Made by a program: the position numbers and the translations under genes. Shown here in pieces: positions 1 through 14,431 of a DNA stretch of 64,000 nt. Source of the stretch: Candidatus Vallotiella adelgis (GTDB lineage: Bacteria; Pseudomonadota; Gammaproteobacteria; Burkholderiales; Burkholderiaceae); assembly GCF_020541305.1 (NCBI RefSeq), contig NZ_CP047396.1:62001-126000 (forward strand), written 5' to 3'. Within the stretch, counting starts at the first letter, position 1. Each line of letters starts with the position of its first letter. A model generated the notes under the pieces. That model saw nothing but the letters and a program-made list of their open reading frames with translations. It was not told the DNA's origin and made no database searches.

Positions 1-355
<355 letters not shown>

Positions 356-420
356 GAGCAAAATATCTAAACTTCAAGTGTTCACACTTATCGGCTGTAA
401 AAATCACAGAGGCAGACAAA

Positions 421-497
421 GGGTCTGTAGCTCAGTCGGTTAGAGCACCGTCTTGATAAGGCGGGGGTCGTTGGTTCAAATCCAACCAGACCCACCA
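421..497 (+). tRNA. tRNA-Ile (GAT)
   Basis: A 77-nt cloverleaf with anticodon GAT in the loop cttGATaag, GGTTCAAATCC T-arm and genomically encoded CCA. It sits in the 16S-23S spacer and is processed from the rrn transcript. Confidence 0.98.
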
Positions 498-549
498 TAC
501 AAATCTAATAAACGACAAGCACTGTGTAAATCAAAAAAAGCTAAAAAAA

Positions 550-625
550 GGGGGTATAGCTCAGTCGGGAGAGCACCTGCTTTGCAAGCAGGAGGTCGTC
601 GGTTCGATCCCGTCTGCCTCCACCA
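550..625 (+). tRNA. tRNA-Ala (TGC)
   Basis: A 76-nt tRNA with anticodon TGC in tttTGCaag, an acceptor stem of five G then TA paired with TGCCTCC, and encoded CCA. It is the second tRNA of the rrn spacer and reads the Ala GCN box. Confidence 0.98.
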
Positions 626-701
626 CTGATCAATCGAGAGCGCTTAAAATCTGAGCGTTGACGATTGATTTTAAAGTAAAATCAGTAAAATATAGTTGTA
701 A

Positions 702-717
702 CGTTCTTTAACAATTT
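702..717 (+). promoter_or_regulatory. boxA-like antitermination element before 23S
   Basis: GTTCTTTAACAATTTGG closely resembles the rrn boxA (TGCTCTTTAACAA), the RNA site where NusB-S10 loads to resist Rho termination. The position in the spacer upstream of 23S is where a second boxA usually lies. The assignment is by sequence resemblance and position. Confidence 0.6.
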
Positions 718-876
718 GGAATAGAAGCAAAATATTCATTACATCTAGAGATGAATGTAATGAATAGACGGGTAGTAGTTCAAAATACTTTTTAAGTAGT
801 TGAATTAGTTTAAACAACTCAATACATACAGCGCAAAAACTAAACGTTATCGCGCTGTAAGACGGACTTGTTATAG

Positions 877-3763
<2,887 letters not shown>

Positions 3764-3912
3764 TAACTAGTCCGTTTTACCATTATGCAGTTAATTTACA
3801 CTACCCTCTTATTTACTGTTTCTAATCCAAATTGGCTGTCGGTACCCCATTAGCATACGATCTGCAAAGCACATGTAGATACTACGGTGGAAGAATCGAC
3901 TGCATCTCTTTT

Positions 3913-4029
3913 TGCCTGATGACCATAGTGAGTTGGTCCCACCCCTTCCCATCCCGAACAGGACTGTGAAACGACTCCACGCCGATGATAGTGCGGATTT
4001 CCCGTGTGAAAGTAGGTAATTGTCAGGCT
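3913..4029 (+). rRNA. rrf: 5S ribosomal RNA
   Basis: A 5S of about 116 nt whose 5' TGCCTGAT pairs with the 3' TGTCAGGC. It carries the loop motifs CCCATCCCGAACAG and the GAAAGTAGGTA segment. It closes the rrn operon and is followed directly by a strong terminator. Confidence 0.95.
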
Positions 4030-4041
4030 TCTCCTTCTCTC

Positions 4042-4085
4042 CGTCACGCCCGATTTCTGCCCAAATCGGGCGTGACGCTTTTTGG
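4042..4085 (+). terminator. rrn operon terminator
   Basis: A perfect 15-bp stem (arms 4042-4056 and 4063-4077) with a 6-nt loop, followed by CTTTTT. This is a textbook intrinsic terminator directly behind 5S. Confidence 0.93.
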
Positions 4086-4671
4086 GAATCGCTCTGTATT
4101 AAAAATAATTCACACCATATAAAATCCGATACTTTTCACTTCTTAGACGTATAAGTTCAATATTTATTTCATAATACATACTTAAGTAATTTTTATTCTG
4201 ATAAAAATAGCTTTTTCGTCGAAAGAAAAGTAAAGTAATTTTAAGTACTTACTATACCGAAGATCGCAGGCAGATCCTAATTTCTATAGATTAGTTCACC
4301 TTCAAAATAGCATATACATAGCGTATATTTTCTAAATTTTTTAAAATCCGAAGATAAACGAATATCGCGGAACGAATATCGAGAATATAAAATATAAGAT
4401 TTTAGTAAAAATATTCTGGATGTTAGAAAATATATATTACAACTTATTTCAAAGTTGAACAAAGATTCATGCAATGGATAGAGTTTTACGCTTCAGATAA
4501 CCTTCTATAAAAGGAACTAGCACCCTGATGCATTAAAATCCCCGTATCAGGGCGTTAGAATTTGTGTAATATTTATATTTCTCTCCCTTAATACCGATAT
4601 AATTAACAAATTTTGTTATGCTAGAAGACGGAAAACTAATGATTACTGAGTCTAGGCTGGTTATAATGTGG
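4086..4671. other. Gene-free AT-rich spacer
   Basis: No credible reading frame or RNA is seen here. Composition is very AT-rich, for example 12 G/C in the 60 bases from 4141. A weak hairpin at 4523-4553 (9-bp stem with one G-U) lacks a T-run and may be a terminator relic. The stretch looks like long-decayed sequence between the rrn operon and the tRNA/tuf operon. Confidence 0.6.
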
Positions 4672-4700
4672 TTGACACTTACAGCTAATTAGCTGATAAT
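4672..4700 (+). promoter_or_regulatory. Sigma-70-type promoter of the tRNA-Tyr/tuf operon
   Basis: Perfect TTGACA at 4672, a 17-bp spacer and GATAAT at 4695, 15 bases before the tRNA-Tyr 5' end. It is the best consensus match in the window and would drive tRNA-Tyr, tRNA-Gly, tRNA-Thr and tuf. Confidence 0.85.
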
Positions 4701-4714
4701 AATGGGCTGTCTCC

Positions 4715-4800
4715 GGAGGGGTGCCTGAGTGGCTAAAAGGAGCAGACTGTAAATCTGTTGGCTTATGCCTACGTTGGTTCGAATCCAACCTCCTCCACCA
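4715..4800 (+). tRNA. tRNA-Tyr (GTA)
   Basis: An 86-nt class II tRNA with a long variable arm, anticodon GTA in ctGTAaat, T-arm GGTTCGAATCC and encoded CCA. It is the first gene of the tRNA-Tyr-Gly-Thr-tuf transcription unit. Confidence 0.97.
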
Positions 4801-4838
4801 AAATTTTTCGGCAAGTGTTATAAAGTACAAGTATCTCC

Positions 4839-4912
4839 GCGGGTGTAGCTCAATGGTAGAGCAGAAGCCTTCCAAGCTTACAATAAGGGTTCGATTCCCT
4901 TCACCCGCTCCA
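4839..4912 (+). tRNA. tRNA-Gly (TCC)
   Basis: A 74-nt tRNA with acceptor GCGGGTG paired to CACCCGC, anticodon TCC in cctTCCaag and encoded CCA. One mismatch closes the anticodon stem; I recall the same in free-living Burkholderia, so it is not read as decay. Confidence 0.96.
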
Positions 4913-4928
4913 AAGTCTTAAATGCTTG

Positions 4929-5003
<75 letters not shown>

Positions 5004-5064
5004 AAGTGCCAGAGTAATGCGTTTGCACGCGGAGCAATAGACCAATCCCTGTTAGGAGGCAAAA

Positions 5065-6255
5065 ATGGCCAAAAGCAAGTTTAAACGGACCAAGCCGCAT
5101 GTGAACGTAGGCACGATCGGTCACGTTGACCATGGTAAGACCACGCTGACGGCGGCGATCGCGACGGTTTTGTCGTCGAAGTTTGGTGGTGAAGCAAAGA
5201 AGTATGACGAGATCGACGCGGCGCCAGAAGAGAAAGCTCGTGGCATCACGATTAATACAGCACATATTGAGTACGAAACAGAGTATCGTCACTATGCGCA
5301 CGTAGACTGCCCCGGTCATGCGGACTACGTAAAAAATATGATTACTGGCGCAGCACAGATGGACGGCGCGATTTTAGTGGTGTCAGCCGCGGACGGTCCA
5401 ATGCCGCAAACCCGTGAGCATATTCTACTAGCACGTCAAGTAGGCGTGCCGTATATCATAGTCTTCCTAAACAAGTGTGACATGGTAGACGATGCTGAGT
5501 TGCTCGAACTAGTAGAAATGGAGGTTCGCGAACTTTTATCTAAGTATGAGTTTCCGGGCGATGATACGCCAATCATCCAGGGCTCGGCAAAGCTAGCGCT
5601 AGAGGGAGATAAAAGTGATTTAGGTGAAGCGGCGATTATACGTCTAGCTGCTGCGCTAGATACGCATATTCCGACGCCAGAGCGTACGGTAGATGGCGCA
5701 TTCTTAATGCCGGTAGAAGATGTATTCTCTATTTCTGGTCGCGGCACTGTTGTCACGGGTCGTGTAGAGCGTGGAATAATTAAAGTCGGTGAGGAAATTG
5801 AGGTTGTTGGTATTCGTAATACGTTGAAGACGACGTGTACGGGCGTAGAAATGTTCCGCAAACTACTAGACCAAGGTCAGGCAGGAGACAATGTAGGTAT
5901 TCTGCTGCGCGGCACCAAGCGCGAAGATGTAGAGCGTGGCCAAGTACTAGCTAAGCCAGGTACAATCACGCCACACACATACTTTACAGCGGAGGTATAC
6001 GTGCTAAGTAAGGATGAAGGTGGGCGCCATACGCCATTCTTTAACAACTATCGGCCGCAGTTCTACTTCCGTACAACAGATGTAACCGGCTCAATTGAGT
6101 TGCCTAAGGACAAAGAAATGGTGATGCCCGGTGATAATGTGTCGATCACTGTTAAATTAATTGCGCCGATCGCAATGGAAGAAGGCCTGCGCTTCGCAAT
6201 CCGCGAAGGTGGTCGTACTGTCGGTGCCGGTGTGGTTGCCAAGATTATTAAGTAA
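5065..6255 (+). CDS. tuf: Elongation factor Tu (copy 1)
   Basis: A 396-aa EF-Tu that carries aminoacyl-tRNA to the ribosomal A site and hydrolyses GTP on codon recognition. G-domain motifs GHVDHGKT (about 19-26), DCPGHADY (about 81-88) and NKCD (about 136-139) are intact, followed by two beta-barrel domains ending VVAKIIK. A strong AGGAGG lies upstream of the ATG. It follows three tRNA genes, as in other betaproteobacteria, and precedes tRNA-Trp-secE-nusG. The gene appears base-for-base identical to the second copy at 24871, and the identity stops just outside the coding region, which suggests active gene conversion. Confidence 0.99.
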   Translation: MAKSKFKRTKPHVNVGTIGHVDHGKTTLTAAIATVLSSKFGGEAKKYDEIDAAPEEKARGITINTAHIEYETEYRHYAHVDCPGHADYVKNMITGAAQMDGAILVVSAADGPMPQTREHILLARQVGVPYIIVFLNKCDMVDDAELLELVEMEVRELLSKYEFPGDDTPIIQGSAKLALEGDKSDLGEAAIIRLAAALDTHIPTPERTVDGAFLMPVEDVFSISGRGTVVTGRVERGIIKVGEEIEVVGIRNTLKTTCTGVEMFRKLLDQGQAGDNVGILLRGTKREDVERGQVLAKPGTITPHTYFTAEVYVLSKDEGGRHTPFFNNYRPQFYFRTTDVTGSIELPKDKEMVMPGDNVSITVKLIAPIAMEEGLRFAIREGGRTVGAGVVAKIIK

Positions 6256-6320
6256 AGTGGATATGGCTAGCTATAATTAAGGCAGCGATAATAGCTACCT
6301 TAACAAATTTTGAGGAGAGG

Positions 6321-6396
6321 AGGGGTATAGCTCAACTGGCAGAGCGTCGGTCTCCAAAACCGAAGGTTGGGGGTTCAACTCCCTCTGCCCCTGCCA
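6321..6396 (+). tRNA. tRNA-Trp (CCA)
   Basis: A 76-nt tRNA with acceptor AGGGGTA paired to TGCCCCT, anticodon CCA in tctCCAaaa and encoded 3' CCA. It lies between tuf and secE, its usual place in proteobacteria. Confidence 0.97.
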
Positions 6397-6436
6397 ATCA
6401 GAGCCGCTTACGCGGCACCGTTCGTTTTGGGGTGTT

Positions 6437-6817
6437 ATGGCGAATTCATCCGTCGAAACTGTGAATGGCGTAAGCAACAGAATATTACTTACGCTAGGTG
6501 TATTGCTTGTTGTCGCTGGGATTGCTGCATTTTACTTGCTTGATATGTATGCTTGGTATATACGTAGCACAACGCTAGCAGTTAGTATCGTTGCAGCTAT
6601 TGCGGTAGAACTTGTTTCTGCCTCAGGTCAAAGTTTTATTAAATTTGTAAAAGATTCGTACCGCGAGCTTAATAAAATTGTTTGGCCAACTTCTAAAGAA
6701 GCTAGCCAAACGACGCTAGTTGTATTTGGCTTCGTGTTTCTGATGTCGATCTATCTTTGGGTTAGCGATAAGACCATTGAGTGGGTCATTTTCTCGCTAA
6801 TTCTGGGTTGGAGGTGA
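6437..6817 (+). CDS. secE: Preprotein translocase subunit SecE
   Basis: A 126-aa inner-membrane subunit of the SecYEG channel that clamps the two halves of SecY. Three hydrophobic segments are visible (about 16-36, 43-60 and 95-120). Between the second and third lies the conserved cytoplasmic amphipathic stretch with the SecE signature [19 protein letters not shown]. Length matches the three-TM proteobacterial form. It is followed one base later by nusG, whose ribosome-binding site overlaps the end of secE, implying translational coupling. Its partner SecY is encoded at 35.9 kb. Confidence 0.96.
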   Translation: MANSSVETVNGVSNRILLTLGVLLVVAGIAAFYLLDMYAWYIRSTTLAVSIVAAIAVELVSASGQSFIKFVKDSYRELNKIVWPTSKEASQTTLVVFGFVFLMSIYLWVSDKTIEWVIFSLILGWR

Positions 6818-6818
6818 T

Positions 6819-7376
6819 ATGAGCGCTAGCGAAGCATCATCAGATAGAAAGCGTTGGTACGTCATACATGCTTACTCTGGGATGGAAAAAAGCGTACAAC
6901 GTGCGCTTCAGGAGCGAATTCAGCGTGCTGGCATGCAAGATAAGTTTGGCCAGATTCTAGTTCCAACCGAAGAAGTCGTAGAGATTAAGAGTGGATACAA
7001 ATCGGTGACCGAGCGCCGATTTTTCCCGGGATACGTGTTGATTGAGATGGTAATGACTGACGAAACATGGCATTTAGTAAAAAATATTGCCAAAGTAACC
7101 GGGTTTGTCGGCAGCGCGAAACATCGTCCAAGTCCCGTCTCACACCGTGAGGTTGAGAAAATTATGTCACAAATGCAAGAAGGTGTCGAAAAGCCGCGGC
7201 CAAAAACATTGTTCGAAGTCGGCGAGCTAGTTCGTGTCAAGGAGGGTCCATTCACGGATTTTAATGGCAGCGTTGAAGAGGTTAATTATGAAAAGTCGCG
7301 CGTACGTGTTTCAGTGACAATTTTTGGGCGCGCAACGCCGGTTGAGCTTGAGTTCGGCCAAGTTGAGAAAGTCTGA
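6819..7376 (+). CDS. nusG: Transcription elongation/antitermination factor NusG
   Basis: A 185-aa NusG that binds the RNA polymerase clamp and links transcription with Rho or the leading ribosome. The N-terminal NGN domain opens with [17 protein letters not shown] and contains [12 protein letters not shown]. The C-terminal KOW domain carries [19 protein letters not shown]. Both domains are complete and the length is typical. The start ATG is one base after the secE stop. The neighbours secE and rplK match the conserved order. Confidence 0.98.
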   Translation: MSASEASSDRKRWYVIHAYSGMEKSVQRALQERIQRAGMQDKFGQILVPTEEVVEIKSGYKSVTERRFFPGYVLIEMVMTDETWHLVKNIAKVTGFVGSAKHRPSPVSHREVEKIMSQMQEGVEKPRPKTLFEVGELVRVKEGPFTDFNGSVEEVNYEKSRVRVSVTIFGRATPVELEFGQVEKV

Positions 7377-7528
7377 TGTTTAATGGTACCCCCAACATGC
7401 CGTGCCATTATGTGAAAATATTGGCGCCTCCATCTAATTGACTGTTGAAGAGTTCTGGTACGGTTTACCAGAAGTGTGCTAAGTGCGTTATTATCCAACG
7501 AACGTCAGGCGTTTACCTAAGGTTGCAC

Positions 7529-7960
7529 ATGGCAAAAAAAATTATCGGCTTTATTAAGCTACAGATTCCTGCAGGTAAAGCTAATCCGTCACCACCAGTC
7601 GGGCCAGCGCTGGGGCAGCGCGGTCTCAACATTATGGAATTCTGTAAAGCATTTAACGCGCAAACGCAAGGCCTTGAGCCGGGTTTGCCGACGCCTCTTG
7701 TGATTACCGTTTATGCAGATAAAAGTTTTTCTTTTGTCCTAAAGACGCCCCCAGCAACTATTCTAATTAAGAAAGCAGCGCAGATTAACAAGGGATCTAG
7801 TAAGCCACACATCGAAAAAGTGAGTAATATCACACAGGTACAAGCTCAAGAAATTGCTAAAATAAAAATGCCAGATCTTACTGGATCTGACCTTGATGCA
7901 GCAGTTCGAACAATCGCTGGTAGCGCGCGTTCGATGGGTGTTACTGTAGAAGGTATGTAA
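7529..7960 (+). CDS. rplK: 50S ribosomal protein L11
   Basis: A 143-aa L11, which with L10/L12 forms the GTPase-associated centre on 23S helices 43/44. I chose the ATG at 7529 ([20 protein letters not shown]) because the family starts there; the frame is open further upstream but carries no conserved residues and would give a protein about 30 residues too long. The proline-rich N-terminal hinge ([20 protein letters not shown]) and C-terminal RNA-binding end ([15 protein letters not shown]) are intact. The stop overlaps the rplA start by one base. Confidence 0.98.
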   Translation: MAKKIIGFIKLQIPAGKANPSPPVGPALGQRGLNIMEFCKAFNAQTQGLEPGLPTPLVITVYADKSFSFVLKTPPATILIKKAAQINKGSSKPHIEKVSNITQVQAQEIAKIKMPDLTGSDLDAAVRTIAGSARSMGVTVEGM

Positions 7961-8655
7961 TGGCTAAGATCTCAAAGCGCTTAAGAGCACTAAATAGTAG
8001 AGTCGATCACCTGAAGCTATATCGAATCGATGAGGCGATGCCGCTCATTAAGCAATGCTCAACCGCTAAGTTTGATGAGTCGATCGATGTTGCTGTACAG
8101 CTGGGTGTAGATGCAAAAAAATCAGACCAAGTTGTGCGAGGCTCGGTTGTATTGCCAGCTGGAACCGGAAAAAATATACGTGTCGCTGTATTCGCGCAAG
8201 GTGACAAAGCGGAGCAAGCAAAAGTTGCAGGTGCTGACATCGTTGGGATGGAAGACTTGGCTGAACAAATTAAAGTAGGTAATCTGAATTTCGATATCGT
8301 AATTGCATCGCCAGATACAATGCGCGTAGTCGGCATGCTCGGTCAAATTCTCGGTCCGCGCGGTTTAATGCCGAATCCAAAGGTAGGCACGGTTACTTTA
8401 GACGTAGCGACTGCAGTCAAAAATGCAAAAGCCGGTCAAATTCGGTTTCGTGTCGATAAGGCTGGAATAATTCATGCAACGATTGGCCGAGCATCTTTTC
8501 AACCAACTGCGCTGAAGTCTAATCTTACTGTTTTGCTTTCTGAGCTGCAAAAAGCTAAGCCGATGACAAGCAAAGGCGTTTATTTGCGCAAGATTGCAAT
8601 GTCAAGCACGATGGGTGTTAGTGTGCGCATTGACTCCAGCACGGTTTTTATATAA
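7960..8655 (+). CDS. rplA: 50S ribosomal protein L1
   Basis: A 231-aa L1, the mobile stalk protein at the E site that aids release of deacylated tRNA. In many bacteria it also represses its own L11-L1 mRNA. Conserved segments GRNLMPNPK-like (here [16 protein letters not shown]) and the C-terminal [14 protein letters not shown] are present and length is typical. The start overlaps the rplK stop by one base, so the two are translationally coupled. About 320 bases separate it from rplJ. Confidence 0.98.
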   Translation: MAKISKRLRALNSRVDHLKLYRIDEAMPLIKQCSTAKFDESIDVAVQLGVDAKKSDQVVRGSVVLPAGTGKNIRVAVFAQGDKAEQAKVAGADIVGMEDLAEQIKVGNLNFDIVIASPDTMRVVGMLGQILGPRGLMPNPKVGTVTLDVATAVKNAKAGQIRFRVDKAGIIHATIGRASFQPTALKSNLTVLLSELQKAKPMTSKGVYLRKIAMSSTMGVSVRIDSSTVFI

Positions 8656-8975
8656 CGACTAATAACGCAGCGTATAATAGTAGTCGCGCTGTGCTATATA
8701 TATTTTAGGCAATAGTTGTACCGTTATTATCAGATGTAATACATATACAGGTAGCTTTCAAAGATCGTTGGCGGGCAGGTAATTACATTACCTAACCTTA
8801 ATAAAAGATCCAACGCAGATGGCGAACCCGAAATAGTTCTGTAGCATAGAAACCAGGCATTATGATAAGTATGCTGGCTTAAATACTCTTAATAATCTCG
8901 GACGCTGTTTATAAAACGCGGTACGTGAACGTGGTCGAAACGATCCCCTAGCGAACCAAATCTGGAGGTGAAACG
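8656..8975 (+). promoter_or_regulatory. rplJ leader region, with an L10-leader-like segment
   Basis: A 320-base gene-free stretch before rplJ. The part around 8755-8830 (TTTCAAAGATCGTTGGCGGG onward) resembles the structured leader through which L10-(L12)4 represses rplJL translation in proteobacteria. A TATAAT at 8673 has no good -35. The leader call rests on position and partial resemblance only. Confidence 0.45.
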
Positions 8976-9473
8976 TTGCCACTCAATCGTAAAGATAAGC
9001 AGGCCATCATAGCAGAGATTGTCATACAAATTCTGCAAGCTCAGACTATCGTATTAGCCGAATATCGTGGGATTGCGGTTAGTGATCTGACAAAGCTTCG
9101 CGCGAAGGCGCGCGAGCAACAAGTATACCTGCGCGTCTTAAAGAACACGCTTGCACGTCGTGCTGTTGTAGGTACGCTGTTTGCTTCGCTTACTGAGCAA
9201 ATGACCGGTCCCTTAATCTATAGTATTTCAAGTGATGCAGTCTCGGCAGCTAAGATCATTCATGATTTTGTTAGAACAACTGACAAACTCGTGATTAAGG
9301 CCGGCTCTTATAAAGGCAAGATAATGGATAAAGCCGACGTGCAAGCGTTGGCTTCTATTCTGAGCCGCGAGGAACTTCTCGCAAAGCTGCTGGGTATTAT
9401 ACAGATACCTATTTCCGGTTTCGCACGTGCTTTAGCTATGCTAGTCGAAAAAAGACGAAGCGAGATAGCCTGA
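8976..9473 (+). CDS. rplJ: 50S ribosomal protein L10
   Basis: A 165-aa L10, the stalk base that binds 23S rRNA and tethers the L7/L12 dimers. The start is TTG at 8976, chosen because the family N-terminus [14 protein letters not shown] follows it directly and GGAGGTG sits 5-6 bases upstream. The C-terminal helix that binds L12 is present ([20 protein letters not shown]). Length matches the betaproteobacterial form. It is followed by rplL, which is made in excess. Confidence 0.97.
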   Translation: MPLNRKDKQAIIAEIVIQILQAQTIVLAEYRGIAVSDLTKLRAKAREQQVYLRVLKNTLARRAVVGTLFASLTEQMTGPLIYSISSDAVSAAKIIHDFVRTTDKLVIKAGSYKGKIMDKADVQALASILSREELLAKLLGIIQIPISGFARALAMLVEKRRSEIA

Positions 9474-9550
9474 CGGCTAGGCCGGGCGCGAGCCCAGTTT
9501 GCTGCAAATAGTTAACTAAAAATCTACATTTCAAGTTAAGAGTATTTTAA

Positions 9551-9928
9551 ATGGCAATCGCAAAAGAAGACATTCTGAACGCCGTTGGCGAGATGTCAGT
9601 TCTGGAAATGAACGAGCTAGTAAAGGCGTTTGAAGAGAAGTTTGGTGTGTCGGCTACTACTTTTGCCGTTGCGGGCCCAGCAGGTGTCGGCAGCGGTGCT
9701 GCCGCGCCAGAAGAGCAAACTGAATTTACGGTCAACTTGCTTGAAATCGGTGCAAATAAAGTATCGGTAATCAAAGCTGTTCGTGAACTGACTGGTCTAG
9801 GCCTGAAAGAAGCAAAAGATTTAGTTGATAGTGCACCAAAGGCTGTAAAAGAATCGGCACCGAAGGCTATTGCTGAAGAGGCAAAGAAAAAGCTTGAAGA
9901 CGCCGGCGCAAAAGCTGAAATCAAATAA
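9551..9928 (+). CDS. rplL: 50S ribosomal protein L7/L12
   Basis: A 125-aa L7/L12, the multicopy stalk protein that recruits translational GTPases. The N-terminal dimerisation/L10-binding helices (about 1-35), an alanine/glycine hinge (about 36-52) and the C-terminal factor-binding domain with [16 protein letters not shown]-type sequence ([17 protein letters not shown]) are intact. A partial terminator follows within 25 bases, so most transcripts should end before rpoBC. Confidence 0.98.
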   Translation: MAIAKEDILNAVGEMSVLEMNELVKAFEEKFGVSATTFAVAGPAGVGSGAAAPEEQTEFTVNLLEIGANKVSVIKAVRELTGLGLKEAKDLVDSAPKAVKESAPKAIAEEAKKKLEDAGAKAEIK

Positions 9929-9948
9929 CTTTCAATATCTTATGCGAG

Positions 9949-9978
9949 GGCTGACGGTCTGAAACCGTCAGCCTTTTT
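9949..9978 (+). terminator. rplL-rpoB attenuator
   Basis: A perfect 10-bp stem GGCTGACGGT/ACCGTCAGCC with loop CTGAA and five T. In related operons the hairpin at this position terminates only a fraction of transcripts and lowers rpoBC expression relative to rplJL. Confidence 0.85.
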
Positions 9979-10079
9979 GCGCTTTTTAGATCTTGAAGGC
10001 GATTTTATTGATCGCGCGGTGCTGTAATAATCACAGAAGTCAAAGAAAAGACTATCGTTTGATAGTACCTGTTTTTTCT

Positions 10080-10108
10080 TTGTCTTCTGAAGCGACTGCA
10101 GAAGACAA
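10080..10108 (+). other. Second hairpin in the rplL-rpoB spacer
   Basis: A perfect 10-bp stem TTGTCTTCTG/CAGAAGACAA with a 9-nt loop and no T-run. In E. coli an RNase III processing stem lies between rplL and rpoB, and this could be the counterpart. The rest of the 370-base spacer (9929-10297) holds nothing else I can identify. Confidence 0.4.
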
Positions 10109-10297
10109 GTTTGGTCCGGGTAGCGGGCAACATGGGTAACCGCTGCCATCATCCAGCAGTTGGTAGCGGCCAATCACCAAGCTTCTTGGTTCGTTCAAGC
10201 GTTTAGACGACCACAGGGTCTCAGTCGGTGAACACTCAGGCAACTCGGTTCATTGCTGTTGGAGAAATGAACTATTCTGCCGTGATTCGGAGATCGT

Positions 10298-13200
10298 ATG
10301 CAATATTCCTTCACCGAGAAGAAGCGTATTCGTAAGAGTTTTGCGAAGCGCCCTATCGTTCACCCAGTTCCTTTTCTGCTGGCTACCCAGCTTGAATCAT
10401 TTAACACCTTTCTACAAGCGCATGTACTCGCCACGCAACGTAGGCCGGAAGGACTGCAAGCCGCATTTACATCGGTCTTTCCAATTGTTTCGCATAATAA
10501 CTTTGCCCGACTTGAGTTCGTCAGCTATGCGCTCTCATCACCTGCGTTTGATGTTAAAGAATGCCAGCAGCGTGGTCTAACCTATTGCTCTGCATTGCGG
10601 GCAAAAGTCCGCCTAGTGATCTTCGACAGGGAGTCGCCAACTAAGCCAGTTATTAAAGAAGTGAAGGAGCAGGAAGTATACATGGGCGAGATCCCGCTCA
10701 TGACGCCAACCGGATCTTTTGTAATTAACGGAACCGAGCGCGTAATTGTCTCGCAGCTCCATCGATCACCAGGCGTATTCTTCGAGCATGACAAGGGAAA
10801 AACACACAGCTCGGGTAAGTTGCTATTCTCGGCACGCATCATCCCGTATCGGGGATCGTGGCTAGATTTTGAGTTCGACCCGAAAGATATTTTGTACTTC
10901 CGCGTTGACCGTCGCCGCAAGATGCCGGTGACGATTCTGTTGAAAGCTATTGGCTTGACGCCTGAGCAAATCCTAGCGTATTTCTTTGTATTTGATCACT
11001 TTAAATTAATGCAAGACGGTGCGCAGATGAAATTCGTGCCGGATCGGCTGCGAGGAGAGGTTGCACGTTTCGATATTGTTGATCAGAATGGCAAGATCAT
11101 TGTGCAGAAAGATAAGCGGATCAACGCTAAACATATCCGCGACCTCGAGAATACGAAGACGAAATATATCTCGGTGCCAGAGGACTATCTGATCGGTCGT
11201 GTGCTCTCAAAGAACATAATTGACACGGATACCGGCGAAGTGATTGTCAATGCGAATGACGAGATTACTGAGAACGTGCTGGCAAAACTACGCGAAGTCG
11301 GCATACAAGAAATACAGACGTTGTATACAAACGATCTAGATCAGGGTCCGTATATTTCATTAACGCTACGTATCGATGAAACTGCTGATAAAACCGCTGC
11401 ACGCATTGCGATTTACCGAATGATGCGGCCAGGTGAGCCACCAACAGAGGAAGCAGTCGAAACGTTATTCAACCGTTTATTTTATAACGAAGATGCGTAT
11501 GACCTTTCCAAGGTAGGTCGTATGAAGTTTAACCGTCGCGTGGGTCGAGATGAGATTCACGGTCCAATGACGTTAACTGATACTGACATTCTTGCGTCTA
11601 TTAAGATTTTGGTCGAATTGCGCAATGGTAAGGGTGAGATTGATGATATTGACCACCTTGGAAATCGTCGTGTACGCTGTGTTGGTGAATTGGCCGAAAA
11701 CCAGTTCCGTGCTGGCCTAGTGCGTGTAGAGCGAGCAGTGAAGGAACGTCTAGGCCAGGCAGAAAGTGAAAACCTCATGCCACATGACCTCATTAACTCA
11801 AAGCCGATTTCATCGGCTATTCGTGAGTTCTTTGGCTCGTCTCAGCTATCGCAGTTTATGGACCAGACAAACCCGCTGTCAGAGATCACACATAAGCGGC
11901 GTGTGTCTGCGCTAGGGCCAGGAGGCTTGACGCGTGAGCGTGCTGGTTTTGAAGTGCGTGATGTACACCCAACCCACTATGGTCGAGTATGTCCGATTGA
12001 AACCCCAGAAGGTCCAAATATTGGCTTGATCAACTCGCTAGCACTATATGCACATCTGAACGAATACTGCTTCCTCGAGACACCGTACAGGAAAGTAATC
12101 GACGGAAAAGTGAGCGACCAAATCGACTACCTATCTGCAATCGAAGAAGGTCGGTACGTGATCGCGCAAGCAAATGCAGCAATCGATGACGATGGTCAGC
12201 TAATTGACGAGCTAGTTTCAGCCCGAGAAGCTGGCGAAACGCTAATGGTTACACCAGATCGTATTCAATATATGGATGTTGCGCCTTCGCAGATCGTGTC
12301 AGTAGCGGCTTCGCTCATTCCATTTCTTGAGCATGATGACGCAAATCGCGCGTTAATGGGTTCAAACATGCAGCGCCAGGCAGTGCCTTGCCTGCGACCA
12401 GAAAAAGCGGTAGTTGGTACTGGTATTGAGCGTACGACCGCGGTAGATTCTGGCACGACGGTTCAAGTATGTCGCGGTGGCGTGATCGACTATGTTGACG
12501 CAGGCCGCGTAGTAATTCGCGTAAACGATGACGAAGCTGTAGCGGGTGAGGTTGGCGTTGATATCTATAATCTAATTAAGTATACGCGTTCGAATCAAAA
12601 CACAAATATTAACCAGCGACCGATCGTAAAGGTTGGCGACCGTGTCGCACATGGCGATGTAATCGCCGATGGTGCGTCGACAGATCTAGGAGAGCTCGCG
12701 CTTGGCCAGAACATGCTAGTCGCTTTCACGCCATGGAACGGTTACAATTTCGAGGACTCAATCCTGATCTCTGAGCGTGTAGTTGCCGATGACCGTTATA
12801 CATCGATCCACATTGAAGAGCTCAATATCGTAGCGCGCGATACGAAGCTCGGGCCAGAAGAAATCACGCGTGATATCTCTAATCTAGCTGAAGCGCAGTT
12901 AAACCGTCTAGATGAATCAGGCATCGTCTATATTGGCGCCGAGGTCGAAGCAGGCGATGTGTTGGTTGGTAAAGTAACCCCAAAAGGCGAGACACAACTA
13001 ACACCGGAAGAAAAGTTGCTGCGCGCAATCTTTGGTGAAAAAGCGTCTGACGTGAAGGATACATCACTCCGCGTACCATCTGGCATGACAGGCACTCTGA
13101 TCGATGTACAAGTGTTTACGCGAGAGGGTATCCCACGAGATAAGCGTGCACAGCAGATCATCGATGACGAGCTTAAACGCTATCGATTAGATTTAAACGA

Positions 13201-14410
13201 TCAGTTACGGATCGTCGAAAGTGATGCATTTGAGCGGCTAGCCCGAATGTTTGATGGTAAGGTTGCGAACGGTGGCCCTAAAAAGCTTGCGAAGGGTACA
13301 AAAATTACGCGTGAATACTTAGATAATTTAGATCATTATCACTGGTTCGATATTTGCTTAGAAGACGACGACGCAGCAGGGCAACTAGAAGCGATTAAGG
13401 AATCAATTGAGCAAAAGCGCCATCAATTCGACCTTGCATTCGAAGAAAAGCGCAAGAAACTCACGCAAGGCGATGAGCTATCCCCAGGCGTTCTAAAGAT
13501 GGTCAAAGTATACTTAGCAGTTAAGCGTCGCTTGCAGCCGGGAGATAAGATGGCCGGCCGTCATGGGAATAAAGGAGTTGTTTCTAAGATTATCCCGATT
13601 GAAGACATGCCATATATGGCGGACGGTCGTCCCTGCGATGTTGTATTAAATCCGCTGGGCGTACCATCTCGGATGAATGTTGGTCAGATCCTCGAGACTC
13701 ATTTAGGCTGGGCCGCAAAAGGTTTGGGTTGGCGTATTGGAGAAATGCTACAGACTAAGAAGGTAACGCTATTGCAGGATCTTCGGTCACTTCTGGTAAA
13801 AGTTTATAACGAATCGGGGCGTCCAGAGTTAATCGACGAAATGTCCAATGATGAAATCATCGAGCTTGCTCAAAACCTGAAGGAAGGCGTGCCGTTTGCA
13901 ACACCGGTATTTGACGGTGCGCATGAAAAAGAGATTTCTCGCATGCTCGATCTTGGGTTTCCAGATGAGATAGCGCAACAGCTAGGAATGACGAAATCAA
14001 AAAATCAGGTCACTCTATACGACGGGCGAACAGGCGAGTCGTTCGAGCGCCCAGTTACAGTCGGCTACATGCACATGCTAAAGCTACATCATCTTGTCGA
14101 CGACAAAATGCATGCACGCTCAACTGGTCCGTACTCGCTAGTGACTCAGCAGCCATTGGGCGGTAAAGCGCAGTTCGGTGGCCAGCGCTTCGGGGAAATG
14201 GAGGTGTGGGCTCTAGAGGCGTACGGTGCATCGTACGTTTTACAAGAAATGCTCACGGTGAAATCGGATGACGTGACAGGTCGCACGAAAGTGTACGAGA
14301 ACCTCGTGAAAGGCGATCATGTAATCGATGCGGGAATGCCGGAGTCGTTTAACGTGCTAGTGAAAGAAATCCGGTCACTTGGTATCGATATTGATCTTGA
14401 CCGGAACTAA
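10298..14410 (+). CDS. rpoB: DNA-directed RNA polymerase subunit beta
   Basis: A 1370-aa beta subunit, close to the usual betaproteobacterial length. The rifampicin pocket (about residues 510-560: [10 protein letters not shown], then [17 protein letters not shown]) carries the wild-type susceptible-type residues. The active-site segment [16 protein letters not shown] lies at about 1082, and the C-terminal [11 protein letters not shown] clamp region is complete. No internal lesion is seen. It forms an operon with rpoC 21 bases downstream. Together with alpha (rpoA at 39.3 kb) it builds core RNA polymerase. Confidence 0.99.
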   Translation: MQYSFTEKKRIRKSFAKRPIVHPVPFLLATQLESFNTFLQAHVLATQRRPEGLQAAFTSVFPIVSHNNFARLEFVSYALSSPAFDVKECQQRGLTYCSALRAKVRLVIFDRESPTKPVIKEVKEQEVYMGEIPLMTPTGSFVINGTERVIVSQLHRSPGVFFEHDKGKTHSSGKLLFSARIIPYRGSWLDFEFDPKDILYFRVDRRRKMPVTILLKAIGLTPEQILAYFFVFDHFKLMQDGAQMKFVPDRLRGEVARFDIVDQNGKIIVQKDKRINAKHIRDLENTKTKYISVPEDYLIGRVLSKNIIDTDTGEVIVNANDEITENVLAKLREVGIQEIQTLYTNDLDQGPYISLTLRIDETADKTAARIAIYRMMRPGEPPTEEAVETLFNRLFYNEDAYDLSKVGRMKFNRRVGRDEIHGPMTLTDTDILASIKILVELRNGKGEIDDIDHLGNRRVRCVGELAENQFRAGLVRVERAVKERLGQAESENLMPHDLINSKPISSAIREFFGSSQLSQFMDQTNPLSEITHKRRVSALGPGGLTRERAGFEVRDVHPTHYGRVCPIETPEGPNIGLINSLALYAHLNEYCFLETPYRKVIDGKVSDQIDYLSAIEEGRYVIAQANAAIDDDGQLIDELVSAREAGETLMVTPDRIQYMDVAPSQIVSVAASLIPFLEHDDANRALMGSNMQRQAVPCLRPEKAVVGTGIERTTAVDSGTTVQVCRGGVIDYVDAGRVVIRVNDDEAVAGEVGVDIYNLIKYTRSNQNTNINQRPIVKVGDRVAHGDVIADGASTDLGELALGQNMLVAFTPWNGYNFEDSILISERVVADDRYTSIHIEELNIVARDTKLGPEEITRDISNLAEAQLNRLDESGIVYIGAEVEAGDVLVGKVTPKGETQLTPEEKLLRAIFGEKASDVKDTSLRVPSGMTGTLIDVQVFTREGIPRDKRAQQIIDDELKRYRLDLNDQLRIVESDAFERLARMFDGKVANGGPKKLAKGTKITREYLDNLDHYHWFDICLEDDDAAGQLEAIKESIEQKRHQFDLAFEEKRKKLTQGDELSPGVLKMVKVYLAVKRRLQPGDKMAGRHGNKGVVSKIIPIEDMPYMADGRPCDVVLNPLGVPSRMNVGQILETHLGWAAKGLGWRIGEMLQTKKVTLLQDLRSLLVKVYNESGRPELIDEMSNDEIIELAQNLKEGVPFATPVFDGAHEKEISRMLDLGFPDEIAQQLGMTKSKNQVTLYDGRTGESFERPVTVGYMHMLKLHHLVDDKMHARSTGPYSLVTQQPLGGKAQFGGQRFGEMEVWALEAYGASYVLQEMLTVKSDDVTGRTKVYENLVKGDHVIDAGMPESFNVLVKEIRSLGIDIDLDRN

Positions 14411-14431
14411 TCGGTCTACTGGAGAGAAGCG